This document shows, one piece after another, positions 1 to 5,278 of a DNA stretch of 5,306 bases. The notes under the pieces were generated by a model that saw only the letters and a list, made by a program, of their open reading frames with translations, was not told the DNA's origin and searched no databases. Numbering within the stretch: the stretch's first letter is position 1; each line of letters starts with the position of its first letter. Location of the stretch: NCBI GenBank assembly GCA_046155505.1, contig JBJXFK010000212.1:1-5306 (forward strand), read 5' to 3'. Source of the DNA: JBJXFK01 sp046155505 (GTDB lineage: Bacteria > Planctomycetota > Phycisphaerae > UBA1845 > Fen-1342). Made by a program: the position numbers and the translations under genes.

Positions 1-2
1 TC

Positions 3-281
3 ATTCCGATCGTCAGCGATTCGGATGGCGTGCGCGGGCGGCTCGAAGCACTGCTCGAAGATTGGCGCAAGCATCTCGATGAGCCGGACGAAATCGAAGG
101 CCCTGCAACCGCGACGCTGGAGCGCGACCCGGACGGCGTGTGGAGTTTTCGCTGGGGTCCGCTGGTGGGGCTGGCGGGGACATTTACCGATCGGTTCATC
201 GTGCTCAGTTGGTCGCCCGGAGCGCTGCGCGAGTACGTGGACGAGATGGGCGACAAGCTGGGAAAACGCAAGCCGCAGTGA
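3..281 (+). CDS. C-terminal part of an unrecognised protein (5' end outside window)
   Basis: The frame is open from the first complete codon at position 3 and ends at a TGA at 279-281, leaving about 92 residues. A GTG at 30 could serve as a start, but the frame stays open to the window edge and no Shine-Dalgarno precedes the GTG, so a truncated longer gene is more likely. The visible part has an acidic/basic amphipathic stretch (RLEALLEDWRKHLDEPDE), then short alternating hydrophobic and polar segments (WSFRWGPLVGLAGTF, DRFIVLSWSP) that look like beta strands, then a helix-like ALREYVDEMGDKLGKR and a basic end. There is no signal peptide, membrane segment or catalytic motif in this part. The LSWSPGALREYV segment faintly recalls the ends of planctomycete or DUF3352-like proteins, but this is only a resemblance. 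Function unknown. The gene converges with the uma2-like gene, 20 nt apart, with no clear terminator hairpin between them. Confidence 0.6.
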   Translation: MPIVSDSDGVRGRLEALLEDWRKHLDEPDEIEGPATATLERDPDGVWSFRWGPLVGLAGTFTDRFIVLSWSPGALREYVDEMGDKLGKRKPQ

Positions 282-301
282 ATCCACGCGCGGCTGCATG
301 G

Positions 302-934
302 CTACGGAAGCAGGCGGCGAACCGAGACCGCCAGCGGCTTTTTCGCAGTCGGCAGGAGCAGCTTCTTCGAAGCTGCGAGCGTCTCGACGCGGCCATATCG
401 CTCGGCGCGCTTAAGCGGCTCTGAATAGACCTCTATCGCGCGATCGACGAGATTGACGATCAGATACATCGGCACGCTATGCGCGGCGTAAAGCGATTGC
501 TTGGTCGTGCGGTCATATCTGAGCGACGAGTCGGCGACTTCGATGACGCAGAGCACGTCTTTCGCGCTCGGGTGCCCGCCGCGATAGCCGTCTTCGTCGC
601 CGACCACGATCGCCGCGTCCGGTTCGGGTTCGCTGCCGCGCGCGAGAGCCAGCGGCAATTGCACCTGAAGGTGACAACCGGTGCGCCGAAGTTGTCCGTC
701 GAGTCGAGCCAGTTTCTTGATGGTGAGTGCGTGAAACAAACCAACGATCATCGCGCCTTCTCCGCATGCGCTGCGATCTTTGGCGACGATTTGTCCATGA
801 ATCAACTCATACGGCGCGCCCTCAGGCAAGAGGCCGGTCTCGATCATTTTGTGGTACATGTCAACCGTAATCGGGAAATAGCGCACCGGCGGCGAAGTTG
901 CGCCCGGCGATATGCTGTGCGGCGCGGATGCCAT
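302..934 (-). CDS. Uma2 family (DUF820) putative restriction endonuclease-like protein
   Basis: A 210-residue protein matching the Uma2/DUF820 family, which has a PD-(D/E)XK nuclease-like fold; the biological role of most members is unknown. Visible family landmarks are Y42-E43-L-I-H-G-Q-I in the N-terminal part, E105-P-D106 ahead of a hydrophobic strand (AAIVVG), V129-I-E132-V followed by D135-S-S, then D141 and K145 in RTTKQSLYA, and an MYLIVN strand at 156-160. D106, E132 and K145 are the likely metal-binding/catalytic set. Position 160, usually Asp in the family's YW-hydrophobic-D motif, is Asn here, and the Trp is also missing. Length is typical. The ATG at 932-934 is supported by GGAGG on the minus strand (943-947), 8 nt upstream. 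It lies downstream of rsmH on the same strand, 121 nt away, and seems to have its own promoter. Such genes are often numerous and solitary in planctomycetes and cyanobacteria; no partner gene is seen. The family call is firm, nuclease activity is inference. Confidence 0.88.
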   Translation of the reverse strand: MASAPHSISPGATSPPVRYFPITVDMYHKMIETGLLPEGAPYELIHGQIVAKDRSACGEGAMIVGLFHALTIKKLARLDGQLRRTGCHLQVQLPLALARGSEPEPDAAIVVGDEDGYRGGHPSAKDVLCVIEVADSSLRYDRTTKQSLYAAHSVPMYLIVNLVDRAIEVYSEPLKRAERYGRVETLAASKKLLLPTAKKPLAVSVRRLLP

Positions 935-965
935 GAGCAGATCCTCCGAATCGAACGTCGCCTCA

Positions 966-995
966 ATTCTACCAACCGTGCCCCGGCGATGTCAT
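966..995 (-). promoter_or_regulatory. Putative sigma70-type promoter of the uma2-like gene
   Basis: Read on the minus strand, ATGACA (995-990) and TAGAAT (971-966) each match the -35 and -10 consensus in five of six positions and are separated by 18 nt. Transcription would begin near 959, about 25 nt upstream of the ATG at 934, giving a short leader that contains the GGAGG. This is a sequence match only; planctomycete promoters are not well defined, and chance matches occur. Confidence 0.42.
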
Positions 996-1055
996 TTTTT
1001 CGAGAGCGCGAACGCTTTGCGGATTAACAGTCAACGCGGGCGATCGGCGCTCGCG

Positions 1056-2123
1056 TCAGGCTCGAATCGCCCAGCGCAGCCGGGCCGGCGCGGCGCGCGG
1101 GTTATCGCGCAGCTCGGTCGGATCGGGGCGAATCGGCTCGTCGCTGCAAGTCGCGTAGATGCCTGCCGAGACGCCGTCGCGCAGCGCGTGTTTGACGATG
1201 CGATCCTCGCCGCTGTGAAAACTGATGATGACCAGTCGACCGCCGGGTGCGAGTGCGAGCGGTGCGACGCGCAGCAGCGACCGCAATCGCGACAGTTCGT
1301 CGTTGACCAGCATGCGGAGCGCTTGAAACGTGCGGCTCGCGGGTTGCGCACGTTGATCATCCGGCGCGATGCGCGAACGATTGCGTGCGTGTACGCCATC
1401 GATGATTCGCACGAGCTCGCGCGTGCGCGTGATCGGCGCGCGCTGTCGCTGCGAAACAATTGCGGACGCGACCAATTCTGCCAGCGGCTCGTCGCCGAGC
1501 TCGCGCAGGGCTTCGGCAAGCTGCGGCTCGGTCATGGTGCGCAGCAGTTCGGCCGCGGTGCGCGCGGCCGACGGGCTCATGCGCATGTCGAGCGGGCCAT
1601 CGTGCTTGTAGCTGAAGCCGCGCGATGGATCGTCGATCTGCATGCTCGACACGCCGAGGTCCGCGAGAATTCCGTCACATTGTTCGATCGACTCGGCCGC
1701 GAGCGTTTTGGGCAGGCCGGCGAAGTTGGTGTGGTGCAGCGCGAGTCTCGCGAGAGGCTCGGCTGTCGCGATTGCGGTCAGCCGCTCGCGCGTGCGGGCG
1801 AGTTGCGACTCATCGATGTCGAGGCCGATCAGCACGCCCGTCGGCCCGAGTCGCCGCGCGATCTCCAGCGCATGCCCGCCGTAGCCGAGTGTGCAATCGA
1901 CGACTCGCTGGCCGGGCTTTGGGGCGATCGCCGTGAGCACTTCGTTCATCAGCACGGGCACATGCGAGCCGGCGGGTGTGCGGCCCTGAGATCGAACATG
2001 TTGCTGATGATCCGGGAATTTGTCGGGATTCTGTTCCTTGTATTTTTGGTCGAATTTTCGCGGGTGTGTGCCGCTGTAGCGCGGTCGGCGGCGATGCGGC
2101 GATGGGGTTGGCTGCTCGGACAT
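1056..2123 (-). CDS. rsmH: 16S rRNA (cytosine(1402)-N(4))-methyltransferase RsmH
   Basis: RsmH (MraW) uses S-adenosylmethionine to methylate N4 of C1402 in 16S rRNA, in the ribosomal P site. The 355-residue product shows the full set of family motifs: HVPVL (54-58), SAM-binding DCTLGYGGH (76-84), LDID (101-104), DLGVSS (155-160), RGFSY (168-172), PLDMRM (177-182), RTFQALRMLVNDEL (264-277), GGRLVIISFHSGEDRIVK (294-311) and the closing DNPRAAPARLRWA (340-352). It is about 40 residues longer than the roughly 310-residue E. coli enzyme. The extra is mainly an N-terminal, basic, proline-rich tail with YSGTHPRKFDQKYKEQNP (16-33), a segment I associate with planctomycete RsmH. The frame is open up to 2264, but the ATG at 2121-2123 is chosen because GGAG lies about 10 nt upstream and because an earlier start would translate through the structured element at 2178-2241. 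The stop is TGA (1058-1056). The usual neighbours mraZ, ftsL and ftsI are absent. Identification is secure; the exact start is likely but not certain. Confidence 0.95.
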   Translation of the reverse strand: MSEQPTPSPHRRRPRYSGTHPRKFDQKYKEQNPDKFPDHQQHVRSQGRTPAGSHVPVLMNEVLTAIAPKPGQRVVDCTLGYGGHALEIARRLGPTGVLIGLDIDESQLARTRERLTAIATAEPLARLALHHTNFAGLPKTLAAESIEQCDGILADLGVSSMQIDDPSRGFSYKHDGPLDMRMSPSAARTAAELLRTMTEPQLAEALRELGDEPLAELVASAIVSQRQRAPITRTRELVRIIDGVHARNRSRIAPDDQRAQPASRTFQALRMLVNDELSRLRSLLRVAPLALAPGGRLVIISFHSGEDRIVKHALRDGVSAGIYATCSDEPIRPDPTELRDNPRAAPARLRWAIRA

Positions 2124-2133
2124 GTCTGATCGC

Positions 2134-2137
2134 TCCG
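2134..2137 (-). promoter_or_regulatory. Shine-Dalgarno supporting the rsmH start
   Basis: The minus strand reads GGAG here, 10 nt before the ATG at 2123-2121. Spacing is a little long but usable. It favours this start over the in-frame ATG at 2264, which would add 47 residues encoded largely by the inverted-repeat element and showing no RsmH similarity. Confidence 0.5.
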
Positions 2138-2156
2138 CGTTAGTGCTACGTGACAA

Positions 2157-2170
2157 GTCGCGATCGCGAC
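2157..2170 (+). repeat. 14-bp perfect palindrome GTCGCGATCGCGAC in the rsmH leader
   Basis: The 14 bases are identical to their own reverse complement. They lie 7 nt to the left of the cloverleaf element and 33 nt upstream of the rsmH ATG. The position would suit an operator, but GCGATCGC-type words are common by chance in GC-rich genomes, so no function is assigned. Confidence 0.4.
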
Positions 2171-2177
2171 AGTCGGC

Positions 2178-2241
2178 GGGGAGCATCGGCGTCTTCGCCG
2201 GTGCGAATTCAATTCGCACCGGCCGGAGGCCGATGCTCCCC
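2178..2241. repeat. 64-nt inverted-repeat element with cloverleaf-like pairing
   Basis: All 64 nt can be partitioned into a closing stem and three hairpins with no unpaired base between them. The 10-bp closing stem is GGGGAGCATC (2178-2187) with GATGCTCCCC (2232-2241). Hairpin A is GGCG-TCTT-CGCC (2188-2199). Hairpin B (2200-2220) has arms GGTGCGAATT and AATTCGCACC around one central C. Hairpin C is GGCC-GGA-GGCC (2221-2231). The alternative is one long hairpin with 13-bp outer and 13-bp inner arms (2178-2190/2229-2241 and 2197-2209/2211-2223) separated by a 6/5-nt internal loop. It sits in the 141-nt gap between the yfhO-like stop and the rsmH ATG. No T-run follows it on the minus strand, so it is not a classical intrinsic terminator. 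It resembles REP-type or small miniature mobile elements; no direct target repeat was identified beside it. Confidence 0.8.
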
Positions 2242-2264
2242 ATCGCAACATCGCGAACGAACAT

Positions 2265-4490
2265 TTAGATCGCCGCCGATGCGCCGCGTCGCCGTTCGTG
2301 CAGCACCAACCCGGCCAGCATAACCGCCGTCGCCGCGACCACCCACGCACCCTCGCGTAATCCGGGCGTTCGATAGCGGAGCTCGACGCGCATCTCGCCC
2401 GGCGTGTTGGGCAGCATGACCGCGATCAGACCGTCTTCGGTCGGGCGGACAACGACACGCTCGCCGTCGACGCGCGCTTCCCAACCGCCGATGTAGAGTC
2501 GCGAGAATACGAGTGCCGGCGTCGCGCTCTTGGCGGCGAGCCGAACAGTCGCGATCGCCGCGGCCGGCGCGTCGCTTGCGACTTCAACGGTGCTGCCCTC
2601 GGCGGCGTGATCGAGGAACGCCGTCCCGCGCGACTCGGGCATTCGATAAAGCTGCGAGCCGTGCCTCGTGCGCAGGACGAATTTGCCGCCTGCGGGCGAC
2701 GGCAAGTCGGGTGTGCAGACCATCACCCAGCCGACGTTGAACCGCCCCATCCAGTTCGAATCTCGTAGCAACTGAGGCGCGCGATCGGTCTCGCCCCAAG
2801 GCTTGAACTCAAATTGCGGCTGCAAGCGGCGCGGCTGAAGCGGGCCATACTCGGTCAGCGACGACACGCCGTCGAGGATGTTCACGTTCGCGACGCCGCG
2901 ATGCAACGAATCGACATATTCGCCGGGCACGCCGCGGGTGCGACCGGCGACCACCCAGACGCGCTGTCCCGAGCTACGCACCTGGGCCGCCCATGTCTCG
3001 CGCGAGTCCGAACGTATAAGATCGTCGACCGACGCGACGTCGCGCGGCACGTCGATCGTCCAGCCGAGCAGCGCGAGTTCGACGACCAGCAGCGCGGCGA
3101 TTGTCGCCGGAACAGCGCGACGGGCGAACGCGCGCAACACAAAGCCTGTGACCATGAACAGGAGGGCGGGAATCCAAATCGCCGCGTTCCACGGCGCGAT
3201 CGCAGCGAGGGCCGCGCCGCGTGTCGGTCCGTCGAGCACAGGCATCGCCGCGAGCACGCACAGCGGCGGCGCGAGAAGCAAGATCGTCGCCAGCCGCAAC
3301 GGCCGCGCGGCTAAATCGCGCAGTGCGGCACGCACGCGGGCCATGAGCGGCGACGGCTCGCCGCACATTGTGTGAATCGACCATGCGGCAAGCACAGCGG
3401 CAGCAAACTGCGCGAGCAACATGGCCCGCGCGGGGACACGAAACAGGCTCGCGCCGGGCAGCCAGTAGAGGATCGGTGCAATCGGGCCGAACAGGCCGAG
3501 CGCGAGCAGAATCGAAAACGCCGCGAGCACGACCCACGGTCGCCGAGCCGCGTCGCCCTGCCAGCCTGGCCGAAGCGCGAGCAGCGCGAGCAACAATCCG
3601 GCGACGCCGATGTATGCGAGTTGCTCGACCTGATGCGACGGTCCCCACCACGGTTGATCGAAAAGATTCGGCGTTCGCTGGCCGAAGAGCATCGGAATGA
3701 GCCAGAGTAATGCACTCTGCGGATACCAACTGTTTTCGACGAAGTCCATGAAGCCGCGCTGCGTGCGTGTGCACTCGGGTAGATACGCGAGCGTCGGCAG
3801 GAACTGCATCGCGAACAGGCCGGCGGCGAGCGCGTAGCACGCGGCGACTCGGAATAGCTTCGACCATGCGGCTCGTCCATCGCGACCGATGAGCCAGACG
3901 ACGAGGCCGAGCGCCGTGAGTGCGGCGATCTGCACATGGCCCGCGTAGCACTGCAGGGCGATCGCGACCGATGCGAACACGAGCTTGATCGCGCGATTCG
4001 AATCGGCATAGCGAACCACGGCGCAAAACACGATCGGCAGCCATGCGGCAGCGTGCTGCATCGTGAAGTGGGCGCGATGCGCGAGCATGAAGCCGCAGAA
4101 GGCGAAGATGATCGCGCCGATGAGGGATGCATCGCGACGAAATTTTTGGCCGCGCAGCAGGCGATACATGCCGGCGAGTGCGAGCGAGTAGTGCAACCAG
4201 AGCGACGCGGCGTAGGCGAGCTTCACGGGCAAGATGGCGACGAGCCAGGTGGTCGGATACCAGATCGCGGTCTGCGGGTCGGCGAGCAGCGGGCGGCCGA
4301 GGCCGTTGAAGGGGTTGATCGCCGGAAGTTCGCCGCGATGGAGCGAGTCATGAATCAGCGTTCGCGACGGGTAGTAGTAAAGCAGGTCGTCTTCCTGCGC
4401 ACCAAGGCCGGCCAGCGACCAGACGGGAAGCAGCACGATGCCGGGCAGCAACGCGGCGAGCAGAAAGACGGCGAGGCGGCTGTTCAGCAT
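2265..4490 (-). CDS. YfhO-family polytopic membrane protein (GT-C-like glycosyltransferase relative)
   Basis: A 741-residue inner-membrane protein of the YfhO family. Characterised Gram-positive relatives take part in glycosylating lipoteichoic acid from lipid-linked sugars; the role here is unknown. The first membrane segment spans about 6-29. It is followed by an acidic loop E33-D34-D35-LLYYYP, the usual place of the GT-C catalytic acid, and by the family hallmark ELPAINPFNGLGRPLLADPQ (54-73) then WYP (77-79). Many hydrophobic helices follow, roughly 81-112, 121-136, 147-160, 168-200, 214-233, 258-268, 290-307, 318-345, 355-371, 398-417, 434-453 and 460-477. A large extracytoplasmic part follows (about 480-710), ending in YIGGWEARVDGERVVVRPTEDG-type sequence (666-687), the usual YfhO C-terminal beta domain, and a last membrane helix (714-731) with a basic tail. 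The stop TAA is at 2267-2265. The ATG at 4490 has no Shine-Dalgarno; the G/C octamer arrays end only 13 nt upstream. Family call firm, enzymatic activity inferred. Confidence 0.88.
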   Translation of the reverse strand: MLNSRLAVFLLAALLPGIVLLPVWSLAGLGAQEDDLLYYYPSRTLIHDSLHRGELPAINPFNGLGRPLLADPQTAIWYPTTWLVAILPVKLAYAASLWLHYSLALAGMYRLLRGQKFRRDASLIGAIIFAFCGFMLAHRAHFTMQHAAAWLPIVFCAVVRYADSNRAIKLVFASVAIALQCYAGHVQIAALTALGLVVWLIGRDGRAAWSKLFRVAACYALAAGLFAMQFLPTLAYLPECTRTQRGFMDFVENSWYPQSALLWLIPMLFGQRTPNLFDQPWWGPSHQVEQLAYIGVAGLLLALLALRPGWQGDAARRPWVVLAAFSILLALGLFGPIAPILYWLPGASLFRVPARAMLLAQFAAAVLAAWSIHTMCGEPSPLMARVRAALRDLAARPLRLATILLLAPPLCVLAAMPVLDGPTRGAALAAIAPWNAAIWIPALLFMVTGFVLRAFARRAVPATIAALLVVELALLGWTIDVPRDVASVDDLIRSDSRETWAAQVRSSGQRVWVVAGRTRGVPGEYVDSLHRGVANVNILDGVSSLTEYGPLQPRRLQPQFEFKPWGETDRAPQLLRDSNWMGRFNVGWVMVCTPDLPSPAGGKFVLRTRHGSQLYRMPESRGTAFLDHAAEGSTVEVASDAPAAAIATVRLAAKSATPALVFSRLYIGGWEARVDGERVVVRPTEDGLIAVMLPNTPGEMRVELRYRTPGLREGAWVVAATAVMLAGLVLHERRRGASAAI

Positions 4491-4503
4491 GTTGGAATAG
4501 TAA

Positions 4504-4601
4504 GGGGCCGAGGGGTCTAGGGGCCGAGGGGCCGAGGGAAGACGCCCAGCGGCTTCGGTCCTTCCCCTCGACCCCTTGGCCCCTCCCCCTTGGCCCCTCG
4601 A
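4504..4601. repeat. Facing arrays of GGGGYCNA-type octamers with a 19-nt loop; G-quadruplex motifs on both strands
   Basis: The left arm holds four exact-period octamers, GGGGCCGA (4504, 4520, 4528) and GGGGTCTA (4512), then GGGAAG. The right arm holds the same family in the opposite orientation: CCCCTCGA (4564, 4594), CCCCTTGG (4572, 4586) and a shortened CCCCTC (4580). The best-paired part is 4520-4541 with 4561-4583, having two substitutions and one indel, around the loop 4542-4560. Four G4 tracts with 4-nt spacers at 4504-4531 form a textbook G-quadruplex motif on the plus strand, and the right arm gives one on the minus strand. The arrays fill the gap between the thioesterase stop (4605) and the yfhO-like start (4490). 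They could end thioesterase transcription, although no T-run follows the stem. Confidence 0.75.
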
Positions 4602-4604
4602 TCC

Positions 4605-5024
4605 CTACTTCGCGAGATTCGAGAGCCGGATGTACGTGACAATTCCCGTCGCGACGAGCTTGCCATTGTCATCGACCATCTCGATCGATACCGGGCAAAG
4701 CGTCTTGCCCAGTTTGATCACGCGCGCGGTTGCAGTGACGGCGGTCATGCAGGGTGCCAGATAGCGAATGTCGAGATCGGTAGTGACCATCGCCTCGGTC
4801 GGGCCGGTGTGCGTTGCGATGGCAAACCATGCGACGCAGTCGGCCACCATCGCCAGCATGCCGCCGTGAAAGCCGCCGATCAGGCCGTTGAATCGCGGAT
4901 CGATCGGGGCAGACATGCGGCACGAGCCGATCTCGGCGTCGAGCAGATTCAACTGCAACGATTCAATGCACGGGGCACGGCAGCAAGCGGCGAGCAGTTC
5001 GTCGAGACGGGTTTGATCGAGCAT
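4605..5024 (-). CDS. PaaI-family hotdog-fold thioesterase
   Basis: A 139-residue cytoplasmic protein of the PaaI/YdiI-type hotdog thioesterase family, whose members hydrolyse acyl-CoA (often aromatic or short-chain) thioesters. It matches the usual length of 130-150. The core motif is FNGLIGGFHGGMLAMVADCV (45-64): H53-G54-G55 forms the turn at the start of the hotdog helix and D62 is at the position of the catalytic acid (Asp or Glu). N46 precedes it, as in many members. The next strands are AMVTTDLDIRYLAP (78-91), AVTATARVIKLGKTL (95-109) and KLVATGIVTYIRL (121-133), the expected antiparallel sheet. The stop TAG (4607-4605) abuts the octamer array. The ATG at 5024 has no Shine-Dalgarno (CTCTCCCGCC precedes it) but yields a natural family N-terminus. 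The substrate cannot be told, and no neighbour indicates a pathway. Family call strong, substrate unknown. Confidence 0.9.
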   Translation of the reverse strand: MLDQTRLDELLAACCRAPCIESLQLNLLDAEIGSCRMSAPIDPRFNGLIGGFHGGMLAMVADCVAWFAIATHTGPTEAMVTTDLDIRYLAPCMTAVTATARVIKLGKTLCPVSIEMVDDNGKLVATGIVTYIRLSNLAK

Positions 5025-5044
5025 GGCGGGAGAGTAGCGAGGGG

Positions 5045-5078
5045 AGTGCCTAGTGCCTAGTGTCTAGTGCCTAGTTCG
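5045..5078 (+). repeat. Heptamer array 1, TAGTGCC-type
   Basis: Consecutive 7-nt units read TAGTGCC (5051), TAGTGTC (5058), TAGTGCC (5065) and TAGTTCG (5072), preceded by a partial AGTGCC at 5045. The phase is exact throughout. It starts 20 nt upstream of the thioesterase ATG, so it would be in that gene's promoter region. Confidence 0.8.
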
Positions 5079-5079
5079 A

Positions 5080-5107
5080 AGTGTTCAGCGTTCAGTGCTC
5101 AGCGAAG
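5080..5107 (+). repeat. Heptamer array 2, AGTGTTC-type
   Basis: Units of 7 nt read AGTGTTC (5080), AGCGTTC (5087), AGTGCTC (5094) and the diverged AGCGAAG (5101). It directly follows array 1 but uses a different seventh base. Confidence 0.7.
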
Positions 5108-5113
5108 GCACCG

Positions 5114-5141
5114 TCCGAACCCCGAGCGCGAGCGAGTGGGG
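5114..5141 (+). repeat. 28-nt GC-rich dispersed repeat, copy 1
   Basis: The unit starts TCCGAACCCCGAGCG and ends AGCGAGTGGGG. It is identical over 28 nt to copy 2 at 5251-5278, 137 nt away. The CCCC and GGGG inside it can pair as a short stem. From memory, similar ACTCGCTCGCGCTC-type words (minus strand) recur between genes in planctomycetes; this was not searched. Confidence 0.8.
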
Positions 5142-5152
5142 TGAGGTGCGGA

Positions 5153-5187
5153 GAGTGTCGAGTCACGAGTATCGAGTACCGAGTTGA
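5153..5187 (+). repeat. Heptamer array 3, GAGTATC-type
   Basis: Five units in exact 7-nt phase: GAGTGTC (5153), GAGTCAC (5160), GAGTATC (5167), GAGTACC (5174) and GAGTTGA (5181). It lies between copy 1 of the 28-nt repeat and its degraded copies. Confidence 0.75.
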
Positions 5188-5198
5188 CGCGGGTGCCA

Positions 5199-5241
5199 TC
5201 CGAACGCGACGCGCAAGCGAGTGCCCCGAGCGACAGCGAGT
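5199..5241 (+). repeat. Degraded copies of the 28-nt repeat
   Basis: A diverged copy begins TCCGAACGCGACGCGC at 5199 and continues AAGCGAGTG to 5223. It is followed at once by a second partial copy, CCCCGAGCGACAGCGAGT (5224-5241). Both keep the CGAGC...AGCGAGT core of the exact copies on either side. Confidence 0.6.
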
Positions 5242-5250
5242 CTCGGCATT

Positions 5251-5278
5251 TCCGAACCCCGAGCGCGAGCGAGTGGGG
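5251..5278 (+). repeat. 28-nt GC-rich dispersed repeat, copy 2
   Basis: Exact 28-nt match to 5114-5141 in the same orientation. The rest of the window end (5279-5306) shows no gene start or recognisable site. Overall 5025-5306 appears non-coding and repeat-filled. Confidence 0.8.

Noticed and set aside
479..1027. 182-residue plus-strand open frame opposite the uma2-like gene
   Set aside because: It is antisense to a gene with family motifs, a good ribosome binding site and a promoter; the translation shows no coherent motif.
1006..1034. TTGACT (minus strand, 1034-1029) as a -35 box
   Set aside because: No acceptable -10 hexamer lies 16-18 nt downstream; the ATGACA/TAGAAT pair nearer the gene fits better.
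912..2129. 405-residue open frame on the plus strand opposite rsmH
   Set aside because: It is antisense to a clearly identified rsmH and its composition (very rich in Arg and Ala) is that of a shadow frame in GC-rich DNA. It has no recognisable domain.
2178..2241. Intrinsic terminator of the yfhO-like gene
   Set aside because: The stem is strong, but no U-run follows on the minus strand (the sequence continues GCCGACTG), so a classical intrinsic terminator is not supported. Rho-type or structural effects remain possible.
2124..2264. N-terminal extension of RsmH from an ATG at 2264
   Set aside because: The extra 47 codons run through the inverted-repeat element and encode no RsmH-like sequence. 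The ATG at 2123 has a GGAG in front.
2974..4044. 356-residue minus-strand frame inside the yfhO-like gene
   Set aside because: It is an alternative frame within a continuous 741-residue YfhO-family protein, Arg-rich and without domain signals.
5045..5278. Possible CRISPR array
   Set aside because: The repeats are 7-nt tandem units, plus two exact 28-nt copies 137 nt apart with degraded copies between them. There is no regular spacer length and no cas gene.
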